Positions 16,611 to 26,461 of a stretch of DNA of 64,000 bases are shown in pieces. This stretch comes from Xanthomonas sp. (GTDB lineage Bacteria; Pseudomonadota; Gammaproteobacteria; Xanthomonadales; Xanthomonadaceae), in assembly GCF_017163755.1 (NCBI RefSeq), contig NZ_JAFIWC010000016.1:1-64000 (forward strand), in the 5' to 3' direction. A program made the position numbers and the translations under genes. The notes under the pieces were generated by a model. The model was not told where the DNA came from. It worked only from the letters and a program-made list of their open reading frames with translations, and searched no databases. Every line of letters begins with the position of its first letter. Positions within the stretch are counted from its first letter, which is position 1.

Positions 16611-19322
16611 ATGAACAAGCTCGGCCGTCTTTCCATCGGCACCCAACTTTCCGTGCTGCTGACCGCCGGCGTGGCGCTGGCGCTGGCCCTGCTGGCGGCG
16701 CTGATCTACCGCGAATCGGCGGCCAGCTACGAGTCGCAGGCCGCGCGCGACGCGGACGCATCCACGGCACTGATGCAACAGTCGGTGGCCATGTACGACC
16801 GCGTGCTGACCGAGGAGACGCAGCGGCTGGCGCGGCTGTTCGAGACGATGCTGCCGGCCGGGGCCGAACTGGACGCCAAGCAGACGGTCCGGGTCGGCGA
16901 ATTCGATACACCTTCGCTGCGCCTGGGCGGACAGCCGCTGAACCTGGATTTCGCCGCGGTCGACCGCTTCGCCCAGGCCAGCGACGGCGTGGCCACGGTG
17001 TTCGTGCGCATGGGCGAGGACCTGGTGCGGGTCAGCACCTCGCTGCACGACCAGAGCGGCGCGCGCGCCATCGGCACCCGCCTGGACCACAAGCATCCGG
17101 CCTACGCGTTGCTGATGCAGGACAAGAGCTACACCGGTCCGGCGCACCTGTTCGGCAGCGACTACATGACCCACTACCAGCCGCTGCGCGACGCCTCCGG
17201 CGCGCTGGTCGGCGCCTTGTTCGTCGGCCGCAACTACACCCAGGGCCTGGCCGCGCTGAAGGAGCGCCTGCGCAGCACGCGCATCGGTACGCACGGCTAT
17301 TTCGTCGCCGTGGACATGGCCGCCGGCGAGCGCCGCGGCCGCCTGCTGGCGCATCCGGACGCGGGAGCCGCCACGCTGCAGGCGCTGGTCGCCGAAGACG
17401 ACCTGCCGCAACTGCAGGCCCTGCTCGACGGCAAGCGCGGCAGCGCGACGCTGCGCTTCAAGCGCGGCGAGCGGCTGGAACCGTCGCTGGTCAGCGTGCA
17501 GGCGTACGCACCGTGGCAATGGGCGCTGCTCGGCGTGCAGCCGCGCAGCAGCATCGATGCGCCGCTGCGCGTGCTGATGCGCGACATCCTGCTGTTCTCG
17601 CTGCTGATGCTCGCCGGCTGCGCGACGCTGGTGTTCGTGCTGGCCCGGCGCATGGTCTCGCGACCGCTGGCCACGGTCGAGGCGGCGGTCGCCGACATCG
17701 GCGACGGACGCCTGGATGGGCACATCGACGTGGGCACGCGCCAGGACGACATCGGCCGCCTGCTGCGCGGCGTACGCCGCATGCGCGACGACCTGCGCAC
17801 GCGGCTGCACAGCGAGCGCATCGTCGCCGCCGAGAACCTGCGCGTGCGGACCGCGCTGGACGACGTCAGCACCAACGTGATGATCGCCGACGCCGAGCGC
17901 CGCATCGTCTACGTCAACCGCCCGTTGTTGAAGATGCTCGGCGAGGCGCAGGACGATCTGCGCCGCGACCTGCCCAACTTCGACGCGCAGGCGCTGATCG
18001 GCGGCAGCATCGACCTGTTCCACCGCCATCCGGAGCACCAGGCCAGGCTGCTGGCGCAGTTGCAAGGCACGCACCGCGCGCAGATCCGCGTCGGCGGCCA
18101 TACCATGCAGCTGATCGTCAACCCGGTGCTGGGCGAGGACGGCACGCGCCAGGGCTTCGTCGTCGAATGGTCCGATCGCACCGAGGAAGTCGCGGTGGAA
18201 GAGGAAATCGCCGGCATCGTCCGCAACGCGGCCGCCGGCGACCTGTCCGGGCGCGTGCGCCTGGACGACAAGCAGGGCTTCCTGCGCCTGCTGGCCGAAC
18301 AGATCAACGCCCTGCTCGAAGCGAGCAACCAGGGGCTTGGGCATATCCAGCACATGTTGCAGGCACTGGCCGACGGCGACCTGGCCACCCGCATCGACGC
18401 CGAGCTGCAAGGCGTGTATGCGCAGATGAAGGAGCACGCCAACGCCACTGCCGAGCAGTTGGCCGGCATCGTCGGCGGAATCCAGCAGGCGGCCACCGCG
18501 ATCAACGACGCGGCCAGCGAGATCGCCGCCGGCAACGACGACCTGTCGCGGCGCACCGAGCAGCAGGCCGCCAGCCTGGAAGAGACCGCCGCCTCGATGG
18601 AAGAGCTGACCTCCACGGTCAAGCAGAACGCCGAACACGCGCGCCAGGCCAACCAGCTGGCGGTCGGCGCCGCCGGCGTCGCCTCGCAGGGCGGCGAGGT
18701 GGTCAGCCAGGTGGTGACCACCATGAGCGGCATCGAGGCTTCGTCCAAGCGCATCGCCGACATCATCAGCGTCATCGACGGCATCGCCTTCCAGACCAAC
18801 ATCCTGGCGCTCAACGCCGCGGTGGAAGCCGCGCGTGCCGGCGAACAGGGCCGCGGCTTCGCCGTCGTCGCCTCGGAAGTGCGTACCCTGGCCCAGCGCT
18901 CGGCCGGCGCGGCCAAGGAGATCAAGGGCCTGATCGACGAATCGGTGGGCCGGGTCAGCGAGGGCTCGGCGCTGGTCGCCCGTGCCGGGCAGACCATGCA
19001 GGAGATCGTCTCGTCGGTACAACGGGTCACCGACATCATGGGCGAGATCTCCGCCGCCTCGCAGGAACAGTACGCCGGCATCGAGCAGGTCAACCAGACC
19101 GTGACCCAGATGGACGAAGCGACCCAGCAGAACGCCGCGCTGGTGGAAGAAGCCACGGCGTCGGCGCGCGCGATGGAGCAACAGGCGGGCGAACTGGCGC
19201 AGGCGGTGGCCTCGTTCCGGCTCGAACCTGGCACCGCCGCCCCAGGGGTCCATGGTGCGGCACCGCGTCGGCCTACAAAAAGCACCGCGGCGGCCGATAG
19301 GGTCCTGAGACGGGTGCTGTAG
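16611..19322 (+). CDS. methyl-accepting chemotaxis protein 4 (Cache sensor plus PAS, no pentapeptide)
   Basis: This 903-residue receptor starts at ATG 16611. A first membrane helix (about 13-35) is followed by a periplasmic region of about 290 residues with Cache_3/Cache_2-like features ([50 protein letters not shown]), and a second helix near 320-345. The cytoplasmic part has a HAMP, a PAS domain ([18 protein letters not shown]), another HAMP-like segment and the shared signalling hairpin. Unlike the other six receptors it ends VLRRVL and lacks the WxxF pentapeptide for CheR/CheB docking. A sigma-28 type promoter for the next gene lies within its last codons. It may depend on neighbouring receptors for methylation. 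Confidence 0.9.
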   Translation: MNKLGRLSIGTQLSVLLTAGVALALALLAALIYRESAASYESQAARDADASTALMQQSVAMYDRVLTEETQRLARLFETMLPAGAELDAKQTVRVGEFDTPSLRLGGQPLNLDFAAVDRFAQASDGVATVFVRMGEDLVRVSTSLHDQSGARAIGTRLDHKHPAYALLMQDKSYTGPAHLFGSDYMTHYQPLRDASGALVGALFVGRNYTQGLAALKERLRSTRIGTHGYFVAVDMAAGERRGRLLAHPDAGAATLQALVAEDDLPQLQALLDGKRGSATLRFKRGERLEPSLVSVQAYAPWQWALLGVQPRSSIDAPLRVLMRDILLFSLLMLAGCATLVFVLARRMVSRPLATVEAAVADIGDGRLDGHIDVGTRQDDIGRLLRGVRRMRDDLRTRLHSERIVAAENLRVRTALDDVSTNVMIADAERRIVYVNRPLLKMLGEAQDDLRRDLPNFDAQALIGGSIDLFHRHPEHQARLLAQLQGTHRAQIRVGGHTMQLIVNPVLGEDGTRQGFVVEWSDRTEEVAVEEEIAGIVRNAAAGDLSGRVRLDDKQGFLRLLAEQINALLEASNQGLGHIQHMLQALADGDLATRIDAELQGVYAQMKEHANATAEQLAGIVGGIQQAATAINDAASEIAAGNDDLSRRTEQQAASLEETAASMEELTSTVKQNAEHARQANQLAVGAAGVASQGGEVVSQVVTTMSGIEASSKRIADIISVIDGIAFQTNILALNAAVEAARAGEQGRGFAVVASEVRTLAQRSAGAAKEIKGLIDESVGRVSEGSALVARAGQTMQEIVSSVQRVTDIMGEISAASQEQYAGIEQVNQTVTQMDEATQQNAALVEEATASARAMEQQAGELAQAVASFRLEPGTAAPGVHGAAPRRPTKSTAAADRVLRRVL
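19274..19300 (+). promoter_or_regulatory. possible sigma-28 type promoter for PilZ gene, inside the receptor 4 3' end
   Basis: TACAAAAA (19274-19281), 11 bases and GCCGATAG (19293-19300) fit the sigma-28 layout with a good -10 and a weak -35 element. The site overlaps the last codons of receptor 4 and lies 58 bases before the PilZ gene. Confidence 0.5.
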
Positions 19323-19358
19323 CCGCACCCACCCTATCCGCCAACCGATCCGTCGCCC

Positions 19359-20144
19359 ATGGCCCAAGCCACCTCCAGCGAGTCCGAACCGTCCCGGCAC
19401 GAGGAAGCGCAGGACGACGACCGTTTCCTGCTGACCAACCACCGGCAGATCCGCCAGTTGCTGCAGTCGCTGAAGAACCAGCGCTCGCAGGTCAGCGCGC
19501 ACCTGGGCGGACGCGACCAATCGTTCTCCACCGCGGTGCTGGAGCTGGACGGCGATGGCGACTGGCTGCTGCTGGACCTGAGCGTCAACGAGGCCAGCAA
19601 CCGCGCCGCCGAGCACGCCGGGCACCTGCTGTGCTTCGCCCAGCTGGACAATGTGCGCCTGCGCTTCCGCGTGGAACGCGTCGAGCGGGTCGAGATCGAT
19701 GGCGTGCCCGGCTTCCGTGCGCCGCTGCCCGAGTCGCTGTACTACCTGCAGCGCCGCGAGCATTACCGGCTGGAGACCCCGATCACCGAACCGCCGATCT
19801 GCGTGCTGCGCCTGGACGACGGCCCGCCGCCCACCGAACTGGCGCTGCGGGTCATCGACATCAGCGGCGGCGGCCTGGCGGTGGCGCTGATGCCGGGACA
19901 ACCGCTGCCGACGGTGCGCCAGAGCTATCCGCGCTGCGTGCTGCAGTTGCCCGACGCCGACGCGATCGCCCTCACCCTGCACGTGTGCAACCTGTTCCCG
20001 CAGAAGCTGGCCAACGGCCAGGATGCCTTGCGCGTGGGCATGCACTTCGCCGAGCTGCCGCGCGGCGCCGACGCGGCGATCCAGCGCTACATCTTCCGCA
20101 TCGAACGCCAGCGCAGCGCCCGCAAGAGCGGCGTGCTCTCTTGA
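19359..20144 (+). CDS. PilZ-domain flagellar brake protein, YcgR family
   Basis: This 261-residue protein has an N-terminal YcgR-type domain (about 20-130) and a C-terminal PilZ domain (about 135-255). The PilZ c-di-GMP signature is present: the arginine-rich [11 protein letters not shown] at about residues 130-140 and the DISGGG motif at about 167-172. In enterobacteria YcgR bound to c-di-GMP acts on the flagellar motor and slows swimming; the same role is inferred here. The gene lies between a chemoreceptor gene and cheW, with its own likely sigma-28 type promoter. GGDEF/EAL and HD-GYP genes elsewhere in the window could set the ligand level. Confidence 0.85.
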   Translation: MAQATSSESEPSRHEEAQDDDRFLLTNHRQIRQLLQSLKNQRSQVSAHLGGRDQSFSTAVLELDGDGDWLLLDLSVNEASNRAAEHAGHLLCFAQLDNVRLRFRVERVERVEIDGVPGFRAPLPESLYYLQRREHYRLETPITEPPICVLRLDDGPPPTELALRVIDISGGGLAVALMPGQPLPTVRQSYPRCVLQLPDADAIALTLHVCNLFPQKLANGQDALRVGMHFAELPRGADAAIQRYIFRIERQRSARKSGVLS

Positions 20145-20227
20145 TGCGCTTCAACCTGCCCTCGCCGCTCCTGCAGGCCATGTCGCTTGCATCGAATACA
20201 CCAGGCAGGTCGAGACGGCGGGACCGC

Positions 20228-20254
20228 TAAAGTTCTGCCCCGCCACGCCGATCT
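20228..20254 (+). promoter_or_regulatory. sigma-28 type promoter for cheW
   Basis: TAAAGTTC (20228-20235), 11 bases and GCCGATCT (20247-20254) match the sigma-28 pattern, 66 bases before cheW. Confidence 0.72.
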
Positions 20255-20320
20255 AGTGCAAGAGCCGCATTCCCGCTTCCCGCCATCCCTCCGCAATTCC
20301 GTGCGCACCAGGAGCACACG

Positions 20321-20812
20321 ATGAACGAAAAGCACACCTCCGCCTCCGGTGCCACCGGCGGCGAATTCCTCAGCTTCACCCTCGGCGAAGAGCACTACGG
20401 CGTCGACATCCTCAAGGTCCAGGAAATCCGCGGCTACGACTCGGTGACCCGGGTGCCGGACGCGCCGGAATACATCAAGGGCGTGATCAACCTGCGCGGC
20501 ACCATCGTGCCGGTGATCGACCTGCGCCTGAAGCTGCGCCTGAAGGAAGCGCGCTACGACGCCTTCACCGTGATGATCGTGCTCAACGTCGAGGACCGCG
20601 TGGTCGGCATCGTCGTGGACAGCGTCTCGGACGTGATGCCGCTGAACGACGACCAGATCCTGCCGACGCCCGAGTTCGGCGCCGCGGTGGACACCCGCTT
20701 CATCTCCGGCATCGGCACCCATGACGACAAGATGCTGATCCTGCTCGATATCGAGACGCTGCTCGACAGCGCCGACCTGAGCCAGCAGGCCCACGTCGAC
20801 CAGGCCGCCTGA
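20321..20812 (+). CDS. cheW: chemotaxis coupling protein CheW
   Basis: This 163-residue cytoplasmic adaptor couples chemoreceptors to CheA. It is a single CheW domain with the usual motifs: FTLGEEHYGVDILKVQEIRG, the DAPEYIKGVINLRGTIVPVIDLR block and VGIVVDSVSDV. Length is normal for CheW. A GGAG lies shortly before the start. Unlike the ParP-like CheW-domain protein at 2534-3988 it has no repeats or linker, so it is the canonical coupling protein. It has its own sigma-28 type promoter and is followed by a clear terminator, so it is a single-gene unit. Confidence 0.93.
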   Translation: MNEKHTSASGATGGEFLSFTLGEEHYGVDILKVQEIRGYDSVTRVPDAPEYIKGVINLRGTIVPVIDLRLKLRLKEARYDAFTVMIVLNVEDRVVGIVVDSVSDVMPLNDDQILPTPEFGAAVDTRFISGIGTHDDKMLILLDIETLLDSADLSQQAHVDQAA

Positions 20813-20838
20813 GCCCGTTCGTCCGGCCGCACTACCGA

Positions 20839-20864
20839 ACCCGCCGCTTGCCGGCGGGTTTTTA
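20839..20864 (+). terminator. rho-independent terminator after cheW
   Basis: ACCCGCCG and CGGCGGGT form an eight-base-pair stem around a five-base loop, followed by a TTTT run. Confidence 0.85.
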
Positions 20865-20899
20865 GTTGGAAAATGCGAACTGCTTATCATTTAGCCGGA

Positions 20900-20926
20900 T
20901 AAAGTTCGCCTGAACGGGGCCGATAC
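20900..20926 (+). promoter_or_regulatory. sigma-28 type promoter for small periplasmic protein
   Basis: TAAAGTTC (20900-20907), 11 bases and GCCGATAC (20919-20926) match the sigma-28 pattern, 67 bases before the start codon. Confidence 0.72.
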
Positions 20927-20993
20927 CTGAAGGGTGGCCCGACGGAAGCAATGGGCCGATCCCTTCCGACCACCCTATGGAGTACCAACCCCC

Positions 20994-21374
20994 ATGAAGC
21001 CTTCGTTCCCCCTGCTGCTCGTGTTGCTCGTCGCCGCCGCCCCGGCCGCCTTCGCCCAGTCGCAGCAGATGATCCCGCCGGAAATGGCCTCGCGCTTCGT
21101 CGGCAAGGACGGCATGGTCTGCGGCAAGGTCGAGAAGGCCAAGTACGCGCAGAACTCGGAAGGCGAGCCGACCTTCCTGTACATGGGCGGCATGTTCCCG
21201 CGCCACACCTTTTCCGCGCGCATCGCCGGCGCCGACCGCGGCAAGTTCGGCTTCGCGCCCGAATCGCTGGAAGGCAAGGACGTCTGCGTGCTGGGCAAGA
21301 TCGAGCGCGACAGCTCGCGCGCCGAGATCCAGGTGAGCGCACCGTCCAGCCTGAAGCTGGCCACCATCAAGTAA
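20994..21374 (+). CDS. small secreted protein of unknown function
   Basis: I do not recognise this 126-residue protein. It begins with a clear signal peptide (MKPSFPLLLVLLVAAAPAAFA, cleavage expected before QSQQ), so it is exported to the periplasm or beyond. The mature part of about 105 residues has two cysteines (VCGKVEKAKY and DVCVLGKI). The alternating beta pattern (GMVCGKVEKAKYA, FSARIAGADRGKF, GKDVCVLGKIERDSSRAEIQV) suggests a small OB-fold-like domain. It is preceded by one of the best sigma-28 type promoters and followed by a strong terminator, so it is probably expressed with late flagellar and chemotaxis genes. A role near the flagellum or a receptor sensor domain is only a guess from position. 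Confidence 0.7.
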   Translation: MKPSFPLLLVLLVAAAPAAFAQSQQMIPPEMASRFVGKDGMVCGKVEKAKYAQNSEGEPTFLYMGGMFPRHTFSARIAGADRGKFGFAPESLEGKDVCVLGKIERDSSRAEIQVSAPSSLKLATIK

Positions 21375-21382
21375 CACTGCAG

Positions 21383-21432
21383 GCGTCGTTGCGCGGGCGA
21401 TCGGATCGCCGGCGCAACGACGCTTTTTTTTT
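21383..21432 (+). terminator. rho-independent terminator after small secreted protein
   Basis: GCGTCGTTGCGC (21383-21394) pairs with GCGCAACGACGC, with an inner GGCGATC/GATCGCC hairpin, followed by a run of nine or more T. It is the strongest terminator in the window. Confidence 0.92.
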
Positions 21433-21435
21433 GCC

Positions 21436-21443
21436 GCCGTTAT
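21436..21443 (+). promoter_or_regulatory. possible sigma-28 type -10 element for chemoreceptor 5
   Basis: GCCGTTAT matches the -10 elements at 4072 and 10262 but lies directly after the terminator T-run. The expected -35 position (21417-21424, ACGACGCT) is poor. Confidence 0.35.
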
Positions 21444-21464
21444 CGAACCAAGGGGATTGCGTTC

Positions 21465-23849
21465 ATGCAGTGGATAAAGAACTTGAGGCTGATGCCGAAG
21501 CTGATGCTGGCGTTCGGCCTGGTGTTGACCCTGATGCTGATCCAGGGAGGAATGGGCTACGCGGGACTGCGCTCGATCAACGGCGTGGCCGACAGCGTCT
21601 CGACCAAGGTGGTGCCCAGCGTCCGCATCAACGGCGAGATGCGCGGGATCCTCGGCGAGTACCGCAATGCGGCCTACCAGAGCCTGATCCGCAGCAGCGA
21701 TGCGGTGAAGAAGGAATCGGAGACGCGCAAGCTCGCGTTGAAGAAGGAGATGGACCAGATCATCAAGGACTATCCGAAGCTGATCGGCAGTCCGCAGGAA
21801 CGGCAGATCTACGAGCGCATCGCCGCCGACTGGAAGAAGGTCAGCGCATCCTACGCCTCGGTCGAAGAGATGCAGCAGCTGGATCTGATCGACGACGCGA
21901 TCGACACCTTCACCGGCGAGACCCGCACGCTGCACAACAAGGTGGTGCAGGACGTGATCGACCTGACCGCCGAGAACGATCGCCAGGCGCGCCTGGCCGC
22001 GGCGACCGCCAACGGCAGCTACGTCCGCGCGACGCTGATCCTGGTGGTGTGCGTGCTGCTCGGCGCGACCGGCGCGGTCGGCCTGGCCTGGCTGTTCGGG
22101 CGCATGCTGCGCAACCACGTGGGCAGCGCGGTCAAGGTCGCCAACGAGGTCGCCGGCGGCAAGCTCGACGGCCATATCGACGCCAGCGCCAAGGACGAGA
22201 TCGGCGAGCTGATGCAGGCGCTCAAGCGCATGCAGCAGGATCTGCGCGAGCGCACCGAGCGCGACGCGGCGGTCGCCGCCGAGAACCTGCGCATCCGCAC
22301 CGCGCTGGACAACTCCTCCACCGGCATGTTCATCGCCGACCTGGACTACACCATCGTCTATGCGAACCCGTCGATGCAGGGCATCGTCGACAAGTACGCC
22401 GAGCAGATCCACCGCGTGGCCCCGGCGTTCGACTCCAGCATGCCGCTGGTCGGCTCGTCGCTGGCGGTGCTCGAATACGGCAACCAGATCGACGCCCGCA
22501 CCGTGGCCGCGATCGAGAAGCAGGGCGTGGCCGAGCGCGAGATGGCGTACGGCCACGCCCGCATCGCCCAGATCGTATCCAGCATCCGCGACGCGCACGG
22601 CAGCCATGTCGGCTTCGTCTGCGAATCGCGCGACCGCACCGTCGAGGCGCAGGTCGAGGAGGAAGTGGCCAAGATCGTCCAGGCCGCGGCCGCCGGCGAC
22701 CTGAGCGGCCGCATCGCCACCGAAGGCAAGCAGGGCTTCTTCCTGCAGCTGGCGCAACAGCTCAACAGCCTGCTGCTGGCCAACGGCGACAGCATCGAGC
22801 AGGTCTCGCAACTGCTGAACGCGCTGTCGCACGGCGACCTGACCGCACGCATGCACGGCGACTTCCACGGCGTGTTCGCGCGGATGCGCGACGACGCCAA
22901 TGCCACTGCCGAGCAGCTGGCCGGCATCGTCGGCCGCATCCAGGGCGCCGCCAGCGCGATCAATGCCGCCGCCGGCGAGATCGCCAGCGGCAACGACGAC
23001 CTGTCTCGCCGCACCGAACAGCAGGCGGCGAACCTGGAAGAGACCGCCGCGTCGATGGAAGAGCTGACCTCCACGGTCAAGCAGAACGCCGAACACGCGC
23101 GCCAGGCCAACCAGTTGGCGGTCGGCGCGGCCACGGTCGCCTCGCAGGGCGGCGAGGTGGTCAGCCGCGTGGTCACCACGATGAGCGGCATCGAGGCCTC
23201 GTCGAAGAAGATCGCCGACATCATCTCGGTGATCGACGGCATCGCCTTCCAGACCAACATCCTGGCCTTGAATGCCGCGGTGGAAGCGGCGCGCGCCGGC
23301 GAACAGGGCCGCGGCTTCGCCGTGGTCGCCTCGGAAGTTCGCACCCTGGCCCAGCGCTCGGCCAGCGCCGCCAAGGAGATCAAGGGCCTGATCGACGCCT
23401 CGGTGAACCAGGTGTCCGACGGCTCGGCGCTGGTGCGCCAGGCCGGCCAGACCATGGGCGAGATCGTCGCCTCGGTGCAGCGCGTCACCGACATCATGTC
23501 CGAGATCGCGGCGGCCTCGCAGGAGCAGTCCGCGGGCATCGAGCAGGTCAACCAGACCGTGACCCAGATGGACGAGACCACCCAGCAGAACGCCGCGCTG
23601 GTGGAGGAAGCCACCGCCGCGGCGCGCTCGATGGAGGAGCAGGCCGGGCAACTGGCCGAAGCGGTGTCGATCTTCCGCCTGGAGCAAGGCGAGGTTCACG
23701 CCCCGGCGGCGCCGCCGCTGGCGCAGGTGCACCCGATCCGTGCCGCGGCCGGCAAGGCGCCGGTCGCCGCGCGCAAGCCGGTCGCCGCCGCCCCGCGCGG
23801 CAAGAAGACCGAACCGGCGCTGGCCGAATCGGACTGGCAGGAGTTCTGA
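21465..23849 (+). CDS. methyl-accepting chemotaxis protein 5 (four-helix-bundle sensor plus PAS)
   Basis: This 794-residue receptor starts at ATG 21465. A first membrane helix (about 12-33) is followed by a helical periplasmic domain of about 150 residues of 4HB_MCP character (VPSVRINGEMRGILGEYRNA, ESETRKLALKKEMDQIIKDY), and a second helix near 187-208. Next come a HAMP, a PAS domain ([21 protein letters not shown]) closely related to that of receptor 2, a second HAMP-like segment and the shared signalling hairpin. The C-terminus DWQEF fits the CheR/CheB docking pentapeptide. Its signalling-domain DNA groups with receptors 6 and 7 in some segments. Confidence 0.92.
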   Translation: MQWIKNLRLMPKLMLAFGLVLTLMLIQGGMGYAGLRSINGVADSVSTKVVPSVRINGEMRGILGEYRNAAYQSLIRSSDAVKKESETRKLALKKEMDQIIKDYPKLIGSPQERQIYERIAADWKKVSASYASVEEMQQLDLIDDAIDTFTGETRTLHNKVVQDVIDLTAENDRQARLAAATANGSYVRATLILVVCVLLGATGAVGLAWLFGRMLRNHVGSAVKVANEVAGGKLDGHIDASAKDEIGELMQALKRMQQDLRERTERDAAVAAENLRIRTALDNSSTGMFIADLDYTIVYANPSMQGIVDKYAEQIHRVAPAFDSSMPLVGSSLAVLEYGNQIDARTVAAIEKQGVAEREMAYGHARIAQIVSSIRDAHGSHVGFVCESRDRTVEAQVEEEVAKIVQAAAAGDLSGRIATEGKQGFFLQLAQQLNSLLLANGDSIEQVSQLLNALSHGDLTARMHGDFHGVFARMRDDANATAEQLAGIVGRIQGAASAINAAAGEIASGNDDLSRRTEQQAANLEETAASMEELTSTVKQNAEHARQANQLAVGAATVASQGGEVVSRVVTTMSGIEASSKKIADIISVIDGIAFQTNILALNAAVEAARAGEQGRGFAVVASEVRTLAQRSASAAKEIKGLIDASVNQVSDGSALVRQAGQTMGEIVASVQRVTDIMSEIAAASQEQSAGIEQVNQTVTQMDETTQQNAALVEEATAAARSMEEQAGQLAEAVSIFRLEQGEVHAPAAPPLAQVHPIRAAAGKAPVAARKPVAAAPRGKKTEPALAESDWQEF

Positions 23850-23895
23850 CCGGCGCGGCGCCCGAGGGCGCCGCTGCCGACAGCACGACAGGCCC

Positions 23896-23926
23896 CCCCG
23901 GTGCGCAGGCACCGGGGTTTTTCTTT
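23896..23926 (+). terminator. rho-independent terminator after chemoreceptor 5
   Basis: CCCCGGTGC and GCACCGGGG form a nine-base-pair stem around GCAG, followed by TTTTTCTTTT. Confidence 0.9.
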
Positions 23927-23953
23927 TGCGATCGTGCCCCCGCCCCGCCCCGC

Positions 23954-23980
23954 TCAACCTTGCCGCCGCCAGGCCGATAA
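23954..23980 (+). promoter_or_regulatory. sigma-28 type promoter for chemoreceptor 6
   Basis: TCAACCTT (23954-23961), 11 bases and a perfect GCCGATAA (23973-23980) match the sigma-28 pattern, 31 bases before the start codon. Confidence 0.75.
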
Positions 23981-24011
23981 GGACTCAGGGATTAGGGAGG
24001 GGAGCTAGACA

Positions 24012-26276
24012 ATGTCATATTTCTCGAGAGTGGTTGCGCGTTTGTCCGATCTGCCGCTGCGGCGGAAGTTCGTCTGGCAGACCGTGCTGCTGGGCGCCGG
24101 TATCGTCCTGCTGGCGGTGATCGCCGCACGCATGCAGTACCTGGACATCCGCAACAGCCGCGAGAAGGCGCTGAAGAGCCAGATCGAACTGGCGCTGGGC
24201 GTGGCGCGCGACTACGCGGCCAAGGTGGACGCGGGCCAGCTGCCGCTGGCCGATGCGCAGCGCATGGCGCTCGGCACGATCAAGGCGATGCGCGCCAGCG
24301 ATGGCGTGGACTACTTCTACGTGCACGACATGCAGCCCACCATGCTGATGCACCCGCTGCGCCAGGACCTGGTCGGCAAGGACCTCGGCCAGACCCTCAG
24401 CCCCGACGGGCAGCCGATCTTCCGTATGTTCGCCGACGTGGCCAAGGCCGGCGGCGGCTATGTCAGCTACCAGTGGGCCAAGCCCGGCAGCCCGGATCCG
24501 GTGGAGAAGGTGTCCTACAACGCGCCGTTCGCGCCGTGGGGCTGGGTGGTCGGCACCGGCGTGTACATGGACGACGTGCAGGCGCAGGCGCTGGCCTTCA
24601 CCGGAGTGATGACCCTGGTCGGCGCGGTGCTGGTGCTGCTCACCTTCGGCATCAACTGGCTGATCGGCAGTTCCGTGCTGGTGCCGGTGGGGCGCACCCT
24701 GCAGGCGATCCGCGCGGTGTCGCGCGGCGACCTGAGCGTGCGCATCGACAACCCGGGCCGCGACGAGACCGGGCAGATGCTGCGCGCCACCGGCGAGATG
24801 ATCCAGATGCTGGAGCGCTTCTCCGCCGAGACCGGCAAGATGGCCGAACTGCATGCCGACAAGGACATGTCGCACCGCCTGCCGGAGGACTTCCCCGGCG
24901 TCTACGGCGAACTGGCCAAGGGCATCAACACGATGATGTTCGAGCACCTGGATGCCATCGTCGATGCGATCGAGGTGCTCAACGAATACGCCGTCGGCAA
25001 CCTGCAGCGCGACGCACGGCGCCTGCCCGGCAGCCGCGCGGTGCTGCACGAGTCGATGGACGCGGCCAAGCGCAGCCTGCTGGCGATCAATACCGAGATC
25101 AAGCGCCTGGCCCAGGCCGCGGCCAACGGCGACTTCAGCGCACGCGGCGATGCGGCGCATTTCCAGCACGATTTCCGGCTGATGGTGCAGGACCTCAACG
25201 CGATGATGGAGGTCAGCGACCGCAACCTCGGCAAGCTGTCCACCCTGCTGCAGGCGATCGCCGCCGGCGACCTGACCGCGCGCATGGACGGCGAGTTCCA
25301 TGGCGTGTTCGCGCGGATGCGCGACGACGCCAATGCCACCGCCGACCAGCTGGCCGGCATCGTCGGCGGGATCCAGCAGGCGGCCGCCGCGATCAACGAC
25401 GCGGCCAGCGAAATCGCCGCCGGCAACGACGACCTGTCGCGGCGTACCGAACAGCAGGCCGCCAGCCTGGAAGAAACCGCCGCCTCGATGGAGGAACTGA
25501 CCTCCACGGTCAAGCAGAACGCCGAACACGCGCGCCAGGCCAACCAGCTGGCGGTCGGCGCCGCCGGCGTCGCCTCGCAGGGCGGCGAGGTGGTCAGCCA
25601 GGTGGTGACCACGATGAGCGGTATCGAGACCTCGTCCAGGCGCATCGCCGACATCATCTCGGTGATCGACGGCATCGCCTTCCAGACCAACATCCTGGCG
25701 CTCAACGCCGCGGTGGAAGCCGCGCGCGCCGGCGAACAGGGCCGCGGCTTCGCCGTCGTCGCCAGCGAGGTCCGTACCCTCGCCCAGCGCTCGGCCGGTG
25801 CGGCCAAGGAGATCAAGGGACTGATCGACGAATCCGTCGACCGGGTCAGCGAAGGCTCGGCGCTGGTCGCCCGCGCCGGGCAGACCATGCAGGAGATCGT
25901 GTCCTCGGTGCAGCGCGTCACCGACATCATGGGCGAGATCTCCGCCGCCTCGCAGGAACAGTACGCCGGCATCGAGCAGGTCAACCAGACCGTGACCCAG
26001 ATGGACGAAGCGACCCAGCAGAACGCCGCGCTGGTGGAAGAAGCCACCGCATCGGCACGCGCGATGGAAGCCGAGGCGCAGAAGCTCAGCCAGGCCGCCG
26101 CGGTGTTCCGCCTGCAGGCGCAACGCGGCCTGCAGGCGCCTGCCCCGCACCCCGGGTCGGCCAAGCCAGCACCCACCAGGCCGGCCCGCATCGCCGCGGC
26201 GCCTGCACGCAAGGCCCAGATCAAGCCCGCGCCGGCACGTGCGCAGGCGGTGGAAGCGGACTGGTCCGAATTCTGA
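24012..26276 (+). CDS. methyl-accepting chemotaxis protein 6 (single Cache sensor)
   Basis: This 754-residue receptor has a membrane helix at about 20-38 and a periplasmic sCache_2-type domain of about 150 residues ([40 protein letters not shown]). That family commonly binds small organic acids, although the ligand here is not known. A second helix (about 195-215) leads to a HAMP and a poly-HAMP region with [13 protein letters not shown] and [16 protein letters not shown], then the shared signalling hairpin. It ends DWSEF, a CheR/CheB docking pentapeptide. A start-proximal GGGAGGGGAG gives a strong ribosome binding site. The unit is framed by a terminator upstream and its own sigma-28 type promoter. 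Confidence 0.93.
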   Translation: MSYFSRVVARLSDLPLRRKFVWQTVLLGAGIVLLAVIAARMQYLDIRNSREKALKSQIELALGVARDYAAKVDAGQLPLADAQRMALGTIKAMRASDGVDYFYVHDMQPTMLMHPLRQDLVGKDLGQTLSPDGQPIFRMFADVAKAGGGYVSYQWAKPGSPDPVEKVSYNAPFAPWGWVVGTGVYMDDVQAQALAFTGVMTLVGAVLVLLTFGINWLIGSSVLVPVGRTLQAIRAVSRGDLSVRIDNPGRDETGQMLRATGEMIQMLERFSAETGKMAELHADKDMSHRLPEDFPGVYGELAKGINTMMFEHLDAIVDAIEVLNEYAVGNLQRDARRLPGSRAVLHESMDAAKRSLLAINTEIKRLAQAAANGDFSARGDAAHFQHDFRLMVQDLNAMMEVSDRNLGKLSTLLQAIAAGDLTARMDGEFHGVFARMRDDANATADQLAGIVGGIQQAAAAINDAASEIAAGNDDLSRRTEQQAASLEETAASMEELTSTVKQNAEHARQANQLAVGAAGVASQGGEVVSQVVTTMSGIETSSRRIADIISVIDGIAFQTNILALNAAVEAARAGEQGRGFAVVASEVRTLAQRSAGAAKEIKGLIDESVDRVSEGSALVARAGQTMQEIVSSVQRVTDIMGEISAASQEQYAGIEQVNQTVTQMDEATQQNAALVEEATASARAMEAEAQKLSQAAAVFRLQAQRGLQAPAPHPGSAKPAPTRPARIAAAPARKAQIKPAPARAQAVEADWSEF

Positions 26277-26286
26277 ACGCAAGACC

Positions 26287-26317
26287 GGCCCGCGGCGCGA
26301 CGGATCGCGCCCGGGCC
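26287..26317 (+). terminator. possible hairpin terminator after chemoreceptor 6
   Basis: GGCCCG...GCGCGA pairs with TCGCGC...CGGGCC around a four-base loop with a small internal bulge. No T-run follows, so termination is uncertain. Confidence 0.35.
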
Positions 26318-26369
26318 GCCATGTCGCAATGCGGCAATGGCGCCGTCACCGCTTCGCCATACATGCCGC

Positions 26370-26397
26370 TCAAGTGAATGCCAAGCCCGGTCGATAC
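26370..26397 (+). promoter_or_regulatory. weak sigma-28 type promoter for orphan sensor gene
   Basis: TCAAGTGA (26370-26377) and GTCGATAC (26390-26397) resemble the sigma-28 elements, but the spacer is 12 rather than 11 bases. Confidence 0.4.
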
Positions 26398-26461
26398 TCC
26401 AGATGTAGACGTTGCAGCGCACCGCCGCCACACGTCGCACCCGCTGCCCAAGGAGTTCGCC

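Noticed and set aside
19200-19322. Frameshift explaining the missing WxxF end of receptor 4
   Set aside because: No alternative frame near the end encodes a WxxF pentapeptide, so a simple frameshift is not supported.
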